Source: Nostoc parmelioides FACHB-3921 (GTDB lineage: Bacteria; Cyanobacteriota; Cyanobacteriia; Cyanobacteriales; Nostocaceae). Taken from it: 64,000 bases of DNA. Within the stretch, counting starts at the first letter, position 1, and each line of letters begins with the position of its first letter. The DNA lies in NCBI RefSeq assembly GCF_014696625.1, contig NZ_JACJQL010000025.1, positions 35,199 to 99,198 on the forward strand, given 5' to 3'. A model generated the notes under the pieces. That model worked only from the letters and a program-made list of their open reading frames with translations, was not told the DNA's origin and ran no database searches. This document shows positions 45,799 to 54,022 of the stretch, piece by piece. The position numbers were made by a program, and so were the translations under genes.

Positions 45799-46278
45799 AT
45801 GACAACTTCCATCCCAGAAAAAAATCTACCTTTTTTAGAAAAAGTAAAAACAGAAAGTGGCTTAGGCGATATTTATGATGCCAGAGACATAACCGAAGTG
45901 GTTTTTCGGGTCATGCGTGATTTGATGACTACAGAAGCTGCGGACAGAGTAGAAGCAGAATTACATGAACCTGCGGAAGACAGTGATGATAAATCTCTGC
46001 AAATGGAAATTGCCGATTTGTGGCATGATACTAACCCTCTTGTCGGCTTCTTGAGTCGGGTACGTCCACCTTGGCAAGGCCCTGGCATCTTTAAAATCGA
46101 TAGCGATCGCTTTTTATTCCGGGTAGCTAATGAGGGCGGAATGCAGCCAAATGTAGATAGAGAACAAGTAGTTAAAGCTGTGTTTTCTGCTACAAAAGAT
46201 GAATTATCACCAGAGCGAATTGAAGAAATTGCTAGTTGGTTGCCTGGTAAAGTTCGTCAAATTTGGGAAGAAGCTTAA
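45799..46278 (+). CDS. DUF2267-family protein
   Basis: A 159-residue soluble, acidic protein with two helical repeats, each resembling the DUF2267 unit: DARDITEVVFRVMRDLMTTEAADRVEAEL and DREQVVKAVFSATKDELSPERIEEIASWLP. The ATG at 45799 is preceded by GGAGG with five bases between; a TTG at 45787 is in frame but overlaps that site. The function of the family is unknown. It lies 191 bp after the sensor kinase in the same direction. Confidence 0.82.
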   Translation: MTTSIPEKNLPFLEKVKTESGLGDIYDARDITEVVFRVMRDLMTTEAADRVEAELHEPAEDSDDKSLQMEIADLWHDTNPLVGFLSRVRPPWQGPGIFKIDSDRFLFRVANEGGMQPNVDREQVVKAVFSATKDELSPERIEEIASWLPGKVRQIWEEA

Positions 46279-46593
46279 CTGAATTCTATCCTCTTCTTAA
46301 TAACTATGTGGTGGGCAATGCCCACCCTACGGCTACTTGAATTTTCGATAAAATTAATCTGATTTATCTATAAATGTTTTTATTATTTGTGATGTAATTG
46401 ATGATTATTCATCATCCTAAAGATATAGATTAATATATATAATTTTTGTCTATATTTTCAATCCCAAAGTTAGAGCAAGACGAAAAGAATAGCTGGTAGA
46501 TTGAGAATGCTGCTTTTGTAGTAGAGATTTATTTAATTGATTTAAATAAAAAATCGTCCTATTTGCTAAAACTCAAATTTTTAGGAGTAAATC
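46279..46593. other. AT-rich spacer with one dispersed palindrome
   Basis: The 315-bp spacer between the DUF2267 gene and the exported hypothetical contains the palindrome at 46310-46326. The rest is AT-rich with no recognisable gene. Confidence 0.4.
46310..46326. repeat. Dispersed palindrome GGTGGGCA-A-TGCCCACC
   Basis: Perfect 8-bp arms lie around a single central base, within the longer motif TGGTGGGCAATGCCCACCC, a short palindrome widely dispersed in Nostoc. It begins 32 bases after the DUF2267 stop and could also act as a transcript-end hairpin. Confidence 0.75.
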
Positions 46594-47430
46594 ATGAGCA
46601 TAAACTTTTCCGACCTTCGTAAGTCTGCTGATTTATTGAGTGCAATTTGTGTAGGGTTGCTGATGGGTATATCAGCAACTCCTCAGCCAGGAATAGCACA
46701 ACAGCCAGTGACTCAGCAATCTCCTATTCAGCCCAATTCTAAAGTTAATCCTTGTCCAAGAATTTTTTACGAGCAACCACATAATGAACGAGTTGCAGTC
46801 CCTCAGGGTTGCCCTCCCAATGCTTTCACTCAAAGACTCATAGATCAGGGATTGCTTCCACAAAGCAGCGTTCCAGCTACGCCAAACGCTGACCAAATAA
46901 GAATGGGGGTTGGTGGTGACACAAGTTCAGTACTGAATCCTAACCCCAGGATTTTTAGTGAAGCTCCCTATGGTCGTTCTCAACGGGGGTTACAAACTGA
47001 AGGCGAAAACACACAGCTAGGCGTTCCAGGATCACAGCAAACCCCTGCACCAGGTGCAGGACAATCTACTGTGCCAGTCAGTCCCCTACCCTCACCAGGC
47101 CAACAACAAAGCCCTAGCACTCGTATTTCTCTGGCGAGTGGTAGAGTAAACGTGAGATTAGTTAATGATAGCGGTGCTAATGTGACTTATCAGGTAATTG
47201 GAGACACAGCACCGCGATCGCTACAAGGTAAATCTGATGTCACACTCCAAGGTTTAACAGTACCAGTCACCGTCACATTCCAACGGGAAGACGGCGGATT
47301 ACTACAAGCAACCCCCCAACCTTCCCCACAATCAGGTGTTTTGGAGGTGAGATTGAGAGAGACTACCGATGTTGGTCAAGATAGAAGCGCGTTGAGAATT
47401 GAAAATAACGGTTCAGTGTTTTTGAATTAG
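46594..47430 (+). CDS. Exported Pro/Gln-rich hypothetical protein
   Basis: I do not recognise the family. The 278-residue protein has a signal peptide (about 1-36, ending near GIA). A Pro/Gln/Ser-rich region comes next, then a beta-rich C-terminal domain (about 175-275, SGRVNVRLVNDSGANVTYQV). A short internal repeat, NP-x-PRIF-x-E-x-P, occurs twice (about residues 51-61 and 116-126). ATG start with AGGAG seven bases upstream. Heptamer repeats start immediately after the stop codon. Confidence 0.65.
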   Translation: MSINFSDLRKSADLLSAICVGLLMGISATPQPGIAQQPVTQQSPIQPNSKVNPCPRIFYEQPHNERVAVPQGCPPNAFTQRLIDQGLLPQSSVPATPNADQIRMGVGGDTSSVLNPNPRIFSEAPYGRSQRGLQTEGENTQLGVPGSQQTPAPGAGQSTVPVSPLPSPGQQQSPSTRISLASGRVNVRLVNDSGANVTYQVIGDTAPRSLQGKSDVTLQGLTVPVTVTFQREDGGLLQATPQPSPQSGVLEVRLRETTDVGQDRSALRIENNGSVFLN

Positions 47431-47523
47431 TCAAAGGTCAAAGGTCAAAGGTCAACAGTCAACAGTCAACAGTCAACAGTTACAAATTTTTTGACTATGG
47501 ACTATGGACTATAGACTTTTGAC
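47431..47523 (+). repeat. Heptanucleotide tandem repeats between convergent genes
   Basis: Seven units (three TCAAAGG, four TCAACAG) run from 47431 to 47479, directly after the preceding stop codon. After a short gap, GACTATG-type units run from about 47493. The second array is inside the 3' end of the TPR gene on the other strand. Confidence 0.88.
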
Positions 47524-48574
47524 TCCTCAACATTTGCGTCAGGCGATCGCGTAAAAACACTTCTTGTTTGTTGTCTTCCAGGGTTTGCGAAAGTATGATT
47601 GCTCTTTCGTAGAAATTACGGGCGGTTGGGTAGTTACCTAGCTGCTCGTATAATTTTGCGTAGGATTCAAAGGATTTTAATTCTTCGCGCAGATTTTGTA
47701 ATTCTTGAGCGATGGTTAAACGCTGTTGTAGTAAGTCAAAGGCGCGTTTATAGCGTCCAACGGCGCTGTGGGCTGTGACTAAACCATCAATGGCGCGGAT
47801 TTGGTTAGAGTGATCGCCTAGAGTTTTGGCAATCCTCATAGCTGCGCCATAAGTACCAATCGTATCTGGATAATTGCCCGCCGCTAGGTAAGCATCGCCT
47901 AAGTTATTTAAAGTATTCATTTCCCCTGGTGCGTCCCCAGTCCGACGGCGGAAAATCAAAGCTGTTTCATAAAGTTTGATCGCCTTGTTGTAATCTCCCA
48001 GCCTAGCCGACACAAGACCTAAGTTACTCAAGGATAGTCCTTCACCATCAATATTTTTCACATTGTCAGCGATGGTGTAGGCTTCCTGAATTGTTTGTCC
48101 GGCGGCTGTGGCTTCACCTGCTTGTAGTAGCAAAGTGCCAAGATTATTCAGGGCGAAAATTTGTGATTGAAAATCTTTAGTATCGCGGGCGATCGCTAAC
48201 CTGCGCCGTAATGCGTCTTCACCTTCTTTAAAACGTCCCAGTTCAATATAAGCTTTCGCTAACAAATCATAAGTTAAACCTTTTGCTCTCAGGTCGCCAA
48301 TCAAGTGATAAATATCCAAGGCTTGCAAACCAGAATCAATTGCTTTGTCTGCATATCCAGCAGCATACTGTTGTTCAGCCACCCGTAATAATGAGTCTGC
48401 GTCATCTCTAGATTGCCGTCCAACGGAACTATTGAAAGGACGATGGAGTTGTTGAGTAATATCAGCCGCACTTGCGGCTACAGGATGCAATAGGGAAGTC
48501 AAAATTAATAGGTAAAAACCAAACAACTGGTAGCTTTTGGCTTGAGTGCTAGGGAATAAATGCTGTTGTGTCAT
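47495..48574 (-). CDS. Exported TPR-repeat protein
   Basis: A 359-residue protein with a signal peptide (about 15-36, ending near AASA) and about seven TPR-like units. Clear units are AFALNNLGTLLLQ-type repeats such as EGLSLSNLGLVSARLGDYNKA and EMNTLNNLGDAYLAAGNYPD. The last residues (SQKSIVHSP) and the stop codon are encoded by heptamer repeats, so the original C terminus may have been shorter or different. It lies just downstream of the sigma-like gene on the same strand (97 bp gap). The partner is unknown. Confidence 0.82.
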   Translation of the reverse strand: MTQQHLFPSTQAKSYQLFGFYLLILTSLLHPVAASAADITQQLHRPFNSSVGRQSRDDADSLLRVAEQQYAAGYADKAIDSGLQALDIYHLIGDLRAKGLTYDLLAKAYIELGRFKEGEDALRRRLAIARDTKDFQSQIFALNNLGTLLLQAGEATAAGQTIQEAYTIADNVKNIDGEGLSLSNLGLVSARLGDYNKAIKLYETALIFRRRTGDAPGEMNTLNNLGDAYLAAGNYPDTIGTYGAAMRIAKTLGDHSNQIRAIDGLVTAHSAVGRYKRAFDLLQQRLTIAQELQNLREELKSFESYAKLYEQLGNYPTARNFYERAIILSQTLEDNKQEVFLRDRLTQMLRSQKSIVHSP

Positions 48575-48671
48575 AAAACTTACCCAAGAAATTGCGGTTT
48601 TAAGTAAAAGCTGGCAGAAAAGTTTTATTATGTCAGCATGAAGACTAGCAGTTTGCGCGTATATACTTAAC

Positions 48672-49313
48672 CTATGACTTAACCAAATCTTCGCCCAAGT
48701 AGATAGTGCGGATGTCTGCGGGTAATTTGTCCTCTAGCATACGATAGCCTTCTTGGAGAAAATTGGCTACTTCAGCAGGTGTCACCTTTTCCCCTTCGGC
48801 TTGTAGATAAGCAGCAATGCGAGTTTCGCTCCAATGAAAGGTTTGCGCCATCAAAACCATTAATCGTAACATGGGGGGCAGTTGGTCTAGTGCTTGTTCC
48901 ACATAGCACCAAAGTGGTGGAGAAGTTGCTTGCAGAGAATAGTGAATGGCTTCAGTTGGGGGTAATTGAATTTCATTGATACAATAAGCTGTGATATTAA
49001 TCAGCCAATTTTGCAAAGTCAACCCTTCTTGACCTGGAAGGGGATTTTTTAAATCCAGTCCACCGAGTTCGTAATAGATATGTCGCCAAGTCAGAGCAAA
49101 AAGATAATCTGCTTGTACAGGCGATCGCGCAGAATGTTGGATCAAAGTGTAGACTATTGGGCTGTAACGGCAAAAAATCACTGTAAAGTACTTACCAGCA
49201 TCGGGATTATATTGAAACAGATCCAGCAATTCTTGGTCACTGTGATGAAACAGGGACTTTACCAGTGGGTGATTAGCTTCAGAAAAATGAGGAATTTGCA
49301 TAAGTTTGACCAT
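48672..49313 (-). CDS. ECF sigma factor-like protein
   Basis: This 213-residue protein has the two-part layout of extracytoplasmic-function sigma factors. Region 2-like residues are 26-117 (DQELLDLFQYNPDAG, FCRYSPIVYTLI, LTWRHIYYEL, LQNWLINITAYCINE). Region 4-like residues are 138-197 (EQALDQLPPMLRLMVLMAQ, then a divergent helix-turn-helix and LQEGYRMLEDKLP). Region 2 and 4 cores are weakly conserved, so it may be a divergent sigma or a sigma-like regulator. No anti-sigma gene is adjacent; the next gene is an exported TPR protein on the same strand. Confidence 0.62.
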   Translation of the reverse strand: MVKLMQIPHFSEANHPLVKSLFHHSDQELLDLFQYNPDAGKYFTVIFCRYSPIVYTLIQHSARSPVQADYLFALTWRHIYYELGGLDLKNPLPGQEGLTLQNWLINITAYCINEIQLPPTEAIHYSLQATSPPLWCYVEQALDQLPPMLRLMVLMAQTFHWSETRIAAYLQAEGEKVTPAEVANFLQEGYRMLEDKLPADIRTIYLGEDLVKS

Positions 49314-49498
49314 TGATACTGATTAAAATAAAGTTGCCAATAAGATTTTTGAGTCAGCCGTATAATATCTTGATGTAGGTCTGTTGAGAACAAAGACTCA
49401 GATTAGTTTAGTCTTGTACACTAGAACAAAGACCTCTTAACTGAAGTCTTTATAGACAAAAATAAAAGCGACTCCCTTATATAATTTTTAATTTGTTC

Positions 49499-50092
49499 AT
49501 GGTTATAGCAGCTAGTGTGATATCGTTCCGGCTTACCCCTGTTTTAGGCTCTTTTTTGCCCTCCTTGCCTCTAGATAGCCTGTTTTCGACCCAAGGCATC
49601 ATGGTGATGCTCCTAGCAGCCTACGCTGGCGCTATGTGGCTATTCCTCACCAGTGCGCCCAAAGTGCATACTGTGATGGTGTCCGATCTAGAGATTGCCC
49701 GACAATTATATGAGGGGCTACTAGATTTACCAGCCGCAGAAGTACCACTGCACTACTACTACAACTACGAACAAACTATAGGCGCAACGGGCATAGATCC
49801 GCTATATATGTCCACCAGTCCTAGCTGGTCTGGCAAGTCAATGAATAATGCCAGTGATGGGCTGTGGTATCAATTAAAGAAAAATACTCAACTGCACGTA
49901 ATTACAGGTGCAAGTTTGGGTGTAAAAAATCAGCAACGTCACGTTTGCTTTGACCGTGACTGTTTAGAAATGGTTTTAATGCGGGTAGAAACACGCGGTT
50001 TAAAATTTAAGATTCGTAACCAGAAGCCTCTAAATTTTCTAGTTAAGGATTATGAAGGGCGGGTGATTGAAATAGCTGAAGTAGCCAATTAG
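49499..50092 (+). CDS. Membrane-anchored VOC/glyoxalase-like protein
   Basis: From the ATG at 49499 (a TTG two codons upstream is possible) the 197-residue protein begins with two hydrophobic stretches (about 1-22 and 28-52). A vicinal-oxygen-chelate-type domain follows (about 55-195): KVHTVMVSDLEIARQLYEGLLDLP at its start and FLVKDYEGRVIEIAEV at its end. The usual metal-ligand His/Glu positions are partly present (H57, E192), but no enzyme activity can be named. It ends in a double terminator shared with lysS. Confidence 0.7.
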   Translation: MVIAASVISFRLTPVLGSFLPSLPLDSLFSTQGIMVMLLAAYAGAMWLFLTSAPKVHTVMVSDLEIARQLYEGLLDLPAAEVPLHYYYNYEQTIGATGIDPLYMSTSPSWSGKSMNNASDGLWYQLKKNTQLHVITGASLGVKNQQRHVCFDRDCLEMVLMRVETRGLKFKIRNQKPLNFLVKDYEGRVIEIAEVAN

Positions 50093-50117
50093 TCATTGTC
50101 TGTTGGTCATTTGTGAG

Positions 50118-50165
50118 AATAAGGTGCGTTGTGGTTTTGCCAAACGCACCTTATTTTGTTTTTGT
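50118..50165 (+). terminator. Rho-independent terminator of the VOC gene
   Basis: A perfect 13-bp stem AATAAGGTGCGTT/AACGCACCTTATT with a 12-base loop is followed by TTGTTTTTG, 25 bases after the stop codon. Confidence 0.85.
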
Positions 50166-50223
50166 AGGTAGTTATTTATCTGATGCAAAAACACTAGGAT
50201 GGCGATCGCCTGACAAAATTAAT

Positions 50224-50275
50224 AAAAATAGGGTGATTTAGTTAAAATCCTAAATCACCCTATTTTTATTTTCTA
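50224..50275. terminator. Bidirectional terminator between the VOC gene and lysS
   Basis: A perfect 18-bp inverted repeat (50224-50241 with 50250-50267) has an 8-base loop. A-rich and T-rich ends give a T-tract on either strand. It lies 17 bases past the lysS stop and 60 bases after the first terminator. Confidence 0.9.
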
Positions 50276-50284
50276 CTTATTCCA

Positions 50285-51970
50285 TCAACTCAATTGTTCA
50301 TACTTGAATTTCCCTTTAATAAACTTATGGAAATATTGACCCTTAGACGGTACATTGTCTAATTCTTCCTTGACAGTAAGCGGTACTTTGAAATATTCGT
50401 AAACACTTCCACTATCAAATTCAAGAGTTAGTGTTTGAGTTGTTGACTCATAGCGATATTCCTTAATAAAGCTGCCTTCGGGTTTGAGTAAGGGGAAAGC
50501 AATTACATCCCGAATACTGGCAGAATCAGTTAATAACATGACTAACCGATCAATCCCAATACCTAAACCTCCTGTAGGTGGCATCCCATATTCCAAAGCA
50601 GTCAAGAAGTCTTCATCTACGCCTTGGGCTTCTAAGTCACCGGCGGCTTTTTTGGCTGCTTGGGCTTCTAGGCGTTCTCTTTGGTCGATGGGATCTGTCA
50701 ATTCTGAGAAACTATTCGCAGTCTCCCGCCCGACTATGAATAATTCAAATCTTTCTACTAACCCAGGTTGAGAACGGTGAGGTTTAGCTAAGGGTGAAAT
50801 TTCTACAGGATAATCAATGACAAAGGTAGGCTGAATTAACTTTGTTTCTACTTTTTCTTCAAAGGCTAAATTCAGGATTTTTCCTATAGTTTGGGCTTCA
50901 TCTACACCAGGAATTCCAGCATTCTTACCTGCTGACTTCGCTTCTTCTAGTGTTGGGAAAGAATGGAAATCCAAGCCCGTATATTCTTTCACTAAATCGT
51001 GCATTGTCACCCGTCGCCAAGGTGGTGTTAAATCTACCGTTTCGCCTTGGTAAGTAATTTGCAGCGTACCGAGTACATCTTGGGCAACAGTGGTGATAAT
51101 ACCTTCTGTTAGCGCCATCATATCGTTGTAGTCGGCGTAGGCTTGATAAACTTCAATTGAGGTAAATTCAGGGTTGTGTCTGGTGGAAATCCCCTCATTG
51201 CGGAAAATGCGCCCCAACTCAAATACTTTTTCAAAACCACCGACAATCAACCGCTTGAGGTGGAGTTCTGTTGCTATTCGCAGATACAACTCCATTTCTA
51301 AGGTGTTGTGGTAAGTGACGAAGGGACGCGCATCTGCACCGCCTGCTTCACTTTGTAAAACAGGGGTTTCAATCTCTAGAAAATCCCTTTGTTCCAGATA
51401 GCGGCGAATCCCGGCCGTAATTTGGGCGCGACGGCGGAAAGTTTGCCGGACTTCGGGGTTAACAATCAAATCAACGTAGCGTTGACGGTAGCGCTTGGCA
51501 ACATCCGTTAACCCATGCCACTTGTCGGGTAGCGGCAGTAGGGATTTGGTGAGGATGGTATATTCTTTGACGTAAATTGATAACTCGCCCTTTTCAGTCC
51601 GTTTTATTGTTCCCTTCGCTCCCAGAATATCCCCTACATCTGTGAGTTGTTTGAGATGATTAAAAGCATTGGCATCAATTTCTGCCATGCTTTCTTGGAT
51701 ACGATTTTTCTCTAAATAAAGCTGAATAGTGCCTGTTTCATCTTCCAAGGTGAAGAAAGCCAATTTACCGAAAACGCGACGCGCCATAATGCGTCCGGCA
51801 ATGGCAACTTCTGTATCGACTTCTTCACCACTGGTTAAATCAGCAAATTTTTCTTGCAATTGGGCGGCGTGATGGGTAGACTCCCAACGGTAAGCATAGG
51901 GGTTAGTCCCTAGCTGCTTGAGTTGTTCTACTTTCTCCAGCCTAGCGGCACGGATATCTTCTTCCGACAT
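50285..51970 (-). CDS. lysS: Lysyl-tRNA synthetase (class II) with KTSC tail
   Basis: LysRS charges tRNA-Lys. The N-terminal OB-fold (about 50-150, with VAIAGRIMARRVFGKLAFFTL) precedes a class II catalytic core with motif 2 FRNEGISTRHNPEF and motif 3 GGLGIGIDRLVMLLTD. After the usual end, near residue 495, a separate 60-residue KTSC domain follows (KEYRYESTTQTLTLEFDSG...YEYFKVP). That domain also occurs as an independent small protein in bacteria and at the C terminus of some LysRSs. Its role is unknown; RNA or subunit contact is possible. It is followed by the bidirectional terminator. Confidence 0.96.
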   Translation of the reverse strand: MSEEDIRAARLEKVEQLKQLGTNPYAYRWESTHHAAQLQEKFADLTSGEEVDTEVAIAGRIMARRVFGKLAFFTLEDETGTIQLYLEKNRIQESMAEIDANAFNHLKQLTDVGDILGAKGTIKRTEKGELSIYVKEYTILTKSLLPLPDKWHGLTDVAKRYRQRYVDLIVNPEVRQTFRRRAQITAGIRRYLEQRDFLEIETPVLQSEAGGADARPFVTYHNTLEMELYLRIATELHLKRLIVGGFEKVFELGRIFRNEGISTRHNPEFTSIEVYQAYADYNDMMALTEGIITTVAQDVLGTLQITYQGETVDLTPPWRRVTMHDLVKEYTGLDFHSFPTLEEAKSAGKNAGIPGVDEAQTIGKILNLAFEEKVETKLIQPTFVIDYPVEISPLAKPHRSQPGLVERFELFIVGRETANSFSELTDPIDQRERLEAQAAKKAAGDLEAQGVDEDFLTALEYGMPPTGGLGIGIDRLVMLLTDSASIRDVIAFPLLKPEGSFIKEYRYESTTQTLTLEFDSGSVYEYFKVPLTVKEELDNVPSKGQYFHKFIKGKFKYEQLS

Positions 51971-52148
51971 GGTAACGAACTATTCAGAGGGCAAGATTAA
52001 TTATAAATAGGGATTAGGGAGTAGGGATTGGAAATTGGGAATTGGGGAAGAACTTTTATGATTTGTTGATGTTTGGATGCTAAATAAGCGATCGCCCCAT
52101 CATATCCCCAGAGGCGATCGCTATTTTCTCAAAAGAGGCAGACAGACT

Positions 52149-52577
52149 TCAATTACTAACGCTTGGTACGGAATATTTAACTAAAAGCGCTTTCAATTTC
52201 AGGCTTGTCAATTGTTCTATGGCTTTAATCAGGTGTTGCTGTTCTGGTTGCAGTTCCAGGGAAAGCAAGGCTTGATTAAAGCTATGACCAGAGTGTATTT
52301 GATGCCTCAGGGTATCACGTTGTGATATGTCCAACACTGCCTGGATTTCTTTATTTCTGCGTTGCAGCACAGATTGCAGTCGTTGGCGCTGCAAAGGAGT
52401 TAAATCCAAATCAGAAAAAGAAGGGTAGGTGGTAACTAAACTAGCAGCAGAGGCATAAATTGCTTGAGAGGGAGTATGAAATCCAAATGTTGCTGCCGAG
52501 GTAGTTACGGGTATGAGTAGAAGCAGGGCAAGAATAGTGGCTAATACAGCCAGCCACTTTGGAAAGTTAATTGCCAT
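52149..52577 (-). CDS. Exported Spy/CpxP-like small protein
   Basis: A 142-residue protein with a signal peptide (about 1-28, ending TSA). A helical, Gln-rich body follows, with two LTPxQxxxLxxV-like segments (LTPLQRQRLQSVLQRRN and LELQPEQQHLIKAIEQL). This LTxxQ pattern is typical of Spy/CpxP periplasmic chaperones and metal-resistance sensors, although the match is weak. It is probably periplasmic or lumenal. No partner sensor gene is adjacent. Confidence 0.62.
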   Translation of the reverse strand: MAINFPKWLAVLATILALLLLIPVTTSAATFGFHTPSQAIYASAASLVTTYPSFSDLDLTPLQRQRLQSVLQRRNKEIQAVLDISQRDTLRHQIHSGHSFNQALLSLELQPEQQHLIKAIEQLTSLKLKALLVKYSVPSVSN

Positions 52578-52929
52578 AGTCAGCAGTTTCCAGAAGGAAT
52601 TAGGTTATTGGTGGCCTGTTGAGCAGGTGTCAAGGTTCACATTTGAGATTCTCCCACTCTCCAAGGGATGATTTATCTAAAATGATCGCTCTCATGCTGA
52701 GGCTACACCTAACTGGGAAACAACGGAGTCTCTTAGATGACTGTTTTATGAAATCAGGAACTGGGAACTGGGGACTGGGGACTAGGATATAAGCTAATGC
52801 GCGCCTAAATTGCATAACTACTAATAAGGGCTGTTGACTGTTGACTGTTAACGATCAACGGTCAACAGCCTTCACGATGGATTATGCAACTTAAAAGCAG
52901 AATAGCTTATATCCAATTACCCATTACCA
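52578..52929. other. Spacer with GTTGACT-type inverted heptamers
   Basis: This spacer separates the Spy-like gene and the M48 protease gene. It holds GGGACTG-type units (52762-52784) and a hairpin-forming heptamer element (52829-52870) in which GGCTGTTGAC pairs with GTCAACAGCC. No gene is evident. Confidence 0.55.
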
Positions 52930-53892
52930 TTATTCAGAACGTTTCATTTTGTTAATTTCTTGTTGTAATTCTTCAATTTGGCGGCGTAATCTTTCTGCTT
53001 CGGCTGCGGAGGTAGAGGCTTTCACGTCTACAGAACCAGAGGCAGGCGATCGCTGGTAATTACCTTGGCGAATTTGTTGATATTCTGAGGATACTGCCCA
53101 TTTTTGTAGGTATTGGACTCTTTCTACAGCGAAAGGATGGCTCAACATCATGCCTTGAGCGCCGTTGTACATTAAGAATTTATATACTTGATTTAGTCCA
53201 TCCTCGTCTAATGCCTGATAATTTTCGGACTGCTTAATAAATTCCTGCAAACTGCATTCATTGGCATATTTGCTGCTACCGCCAGAAATCTTCATCATTG
53301 ACGATAAAACAGTATTTAGGTCATCAACCACCAACAGCGCTGCTCTATCTGCTGTTAACTCAGCTTTGCGCCGCCACTCAAAAAACGCATAAATTAAGGC
53401 TTGAGAGACAAAATTACCAATGCCAAAGGTTAATTCTCCCAAGGCAGAAGCCGCACTCATCGCCCACATCGCCATTTGAATTAGAATAGTATGACCACAT
53501 TTAATATGCCCCAGTTCGTGGGCTAACACCGCCCGAATTTCGGCTTCGTTGAGTAAGTCTAGTATCCCTGTGTTTATGACTATGTAAGGATTCTCTTGAC
53601 CTAATGCGTAGCTATTTGCCTGAGGATTTTGTGAAACAAACAGTGTAGGTTCTGGATAAATATCCAAATCCCGCACACACTCCCGAAACATCTGGTAAAT
53701 AGTGGAATATTGCCGAGGCCCTACTTGGATGGTGTTGCCCATTAGATAGACTAGCTGAGGGCGTTCGTAGACAAATTCCACAAATTTACGAGCAATCAAA
53801 TCAAATCCTGGTAAATTTCGCAAAGCTTGCTCGGCTTGGCGATCCAGTGGATGTCTGAAGGCTTCGCTGGAAATTCCTGTGTAAGTTGGCAT
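52930..53892 (-). CDS. M48-family metalloprotease (HtpX/Oma1-like)
   Basis: The 320-residue protein has the zinc motif HELGH (125-129), with the third ligand Glu about 50 residues later in RRKAELTADRA. The helices around 137-172 are hydrophobic and could insert in the membrane, as in HtpX/Oma1-type quality-control proteases. The C-terminal 30 residues form a coiled coil (EAERLRRQIEELQQEINKMK). There is no signal peptide. Its substrate is unknown. The gene is divergent from the helicase-like gene across a spacer of STRR heptamers. Confidence 0.9.
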   Translation of the reverse strand: MPTYTGISSEAFRHPLDRQAEQALRNLPGFDLIARKFVEFVYERPQLVYLMGNTIQVGPRQYSTIYQMFRECVRDLDIYPEPTLFVSQNPQANSYALGQENPYIVINTGILDLLNEAEIRAVLAHELGHIKCGHTILIQMAMWAMSAASALGELTFGIGNFVSQALIYAFFEWRRKAELTADRAALLVVDDLNTVLSSMMKISGGSSKYANECSLQEFIKQSENYQALDEDGLNQVYKFLMYNGAQGMMLSHPFAVERVQYLQKWAVSSEYQQIRQGNYQRSPASGSVDVKASTSAAEAERLRRQIEELQQEINKMKRSE

Positions 53893-53915
53893 AATTCAGG
53901 GTTATGGTTCAGTGG

Positions 53916-53957
53916 TCAAATGTCAACTGTTAACTGTCAACTGTTAACTGTCAACTG
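53916..53957 (+). repeat. Heptanucleotide tandem repeat (TCAACTG/TTAACTG)
   Basis: Six 7-base units, alternating TCAACTG and TTAACTG after an initial TCAAATG, fill the spacer between the M48 and helicase-like genes, directly upstream of the latter's start region. Confidence 0.85.
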
Positions 53958-54022
53958 ACAAAAGAGATAATAGAAATGGGGCTATTGGCAATTAAAGTCA
54001 TTTTGTATGGGATGGAAAGCGT

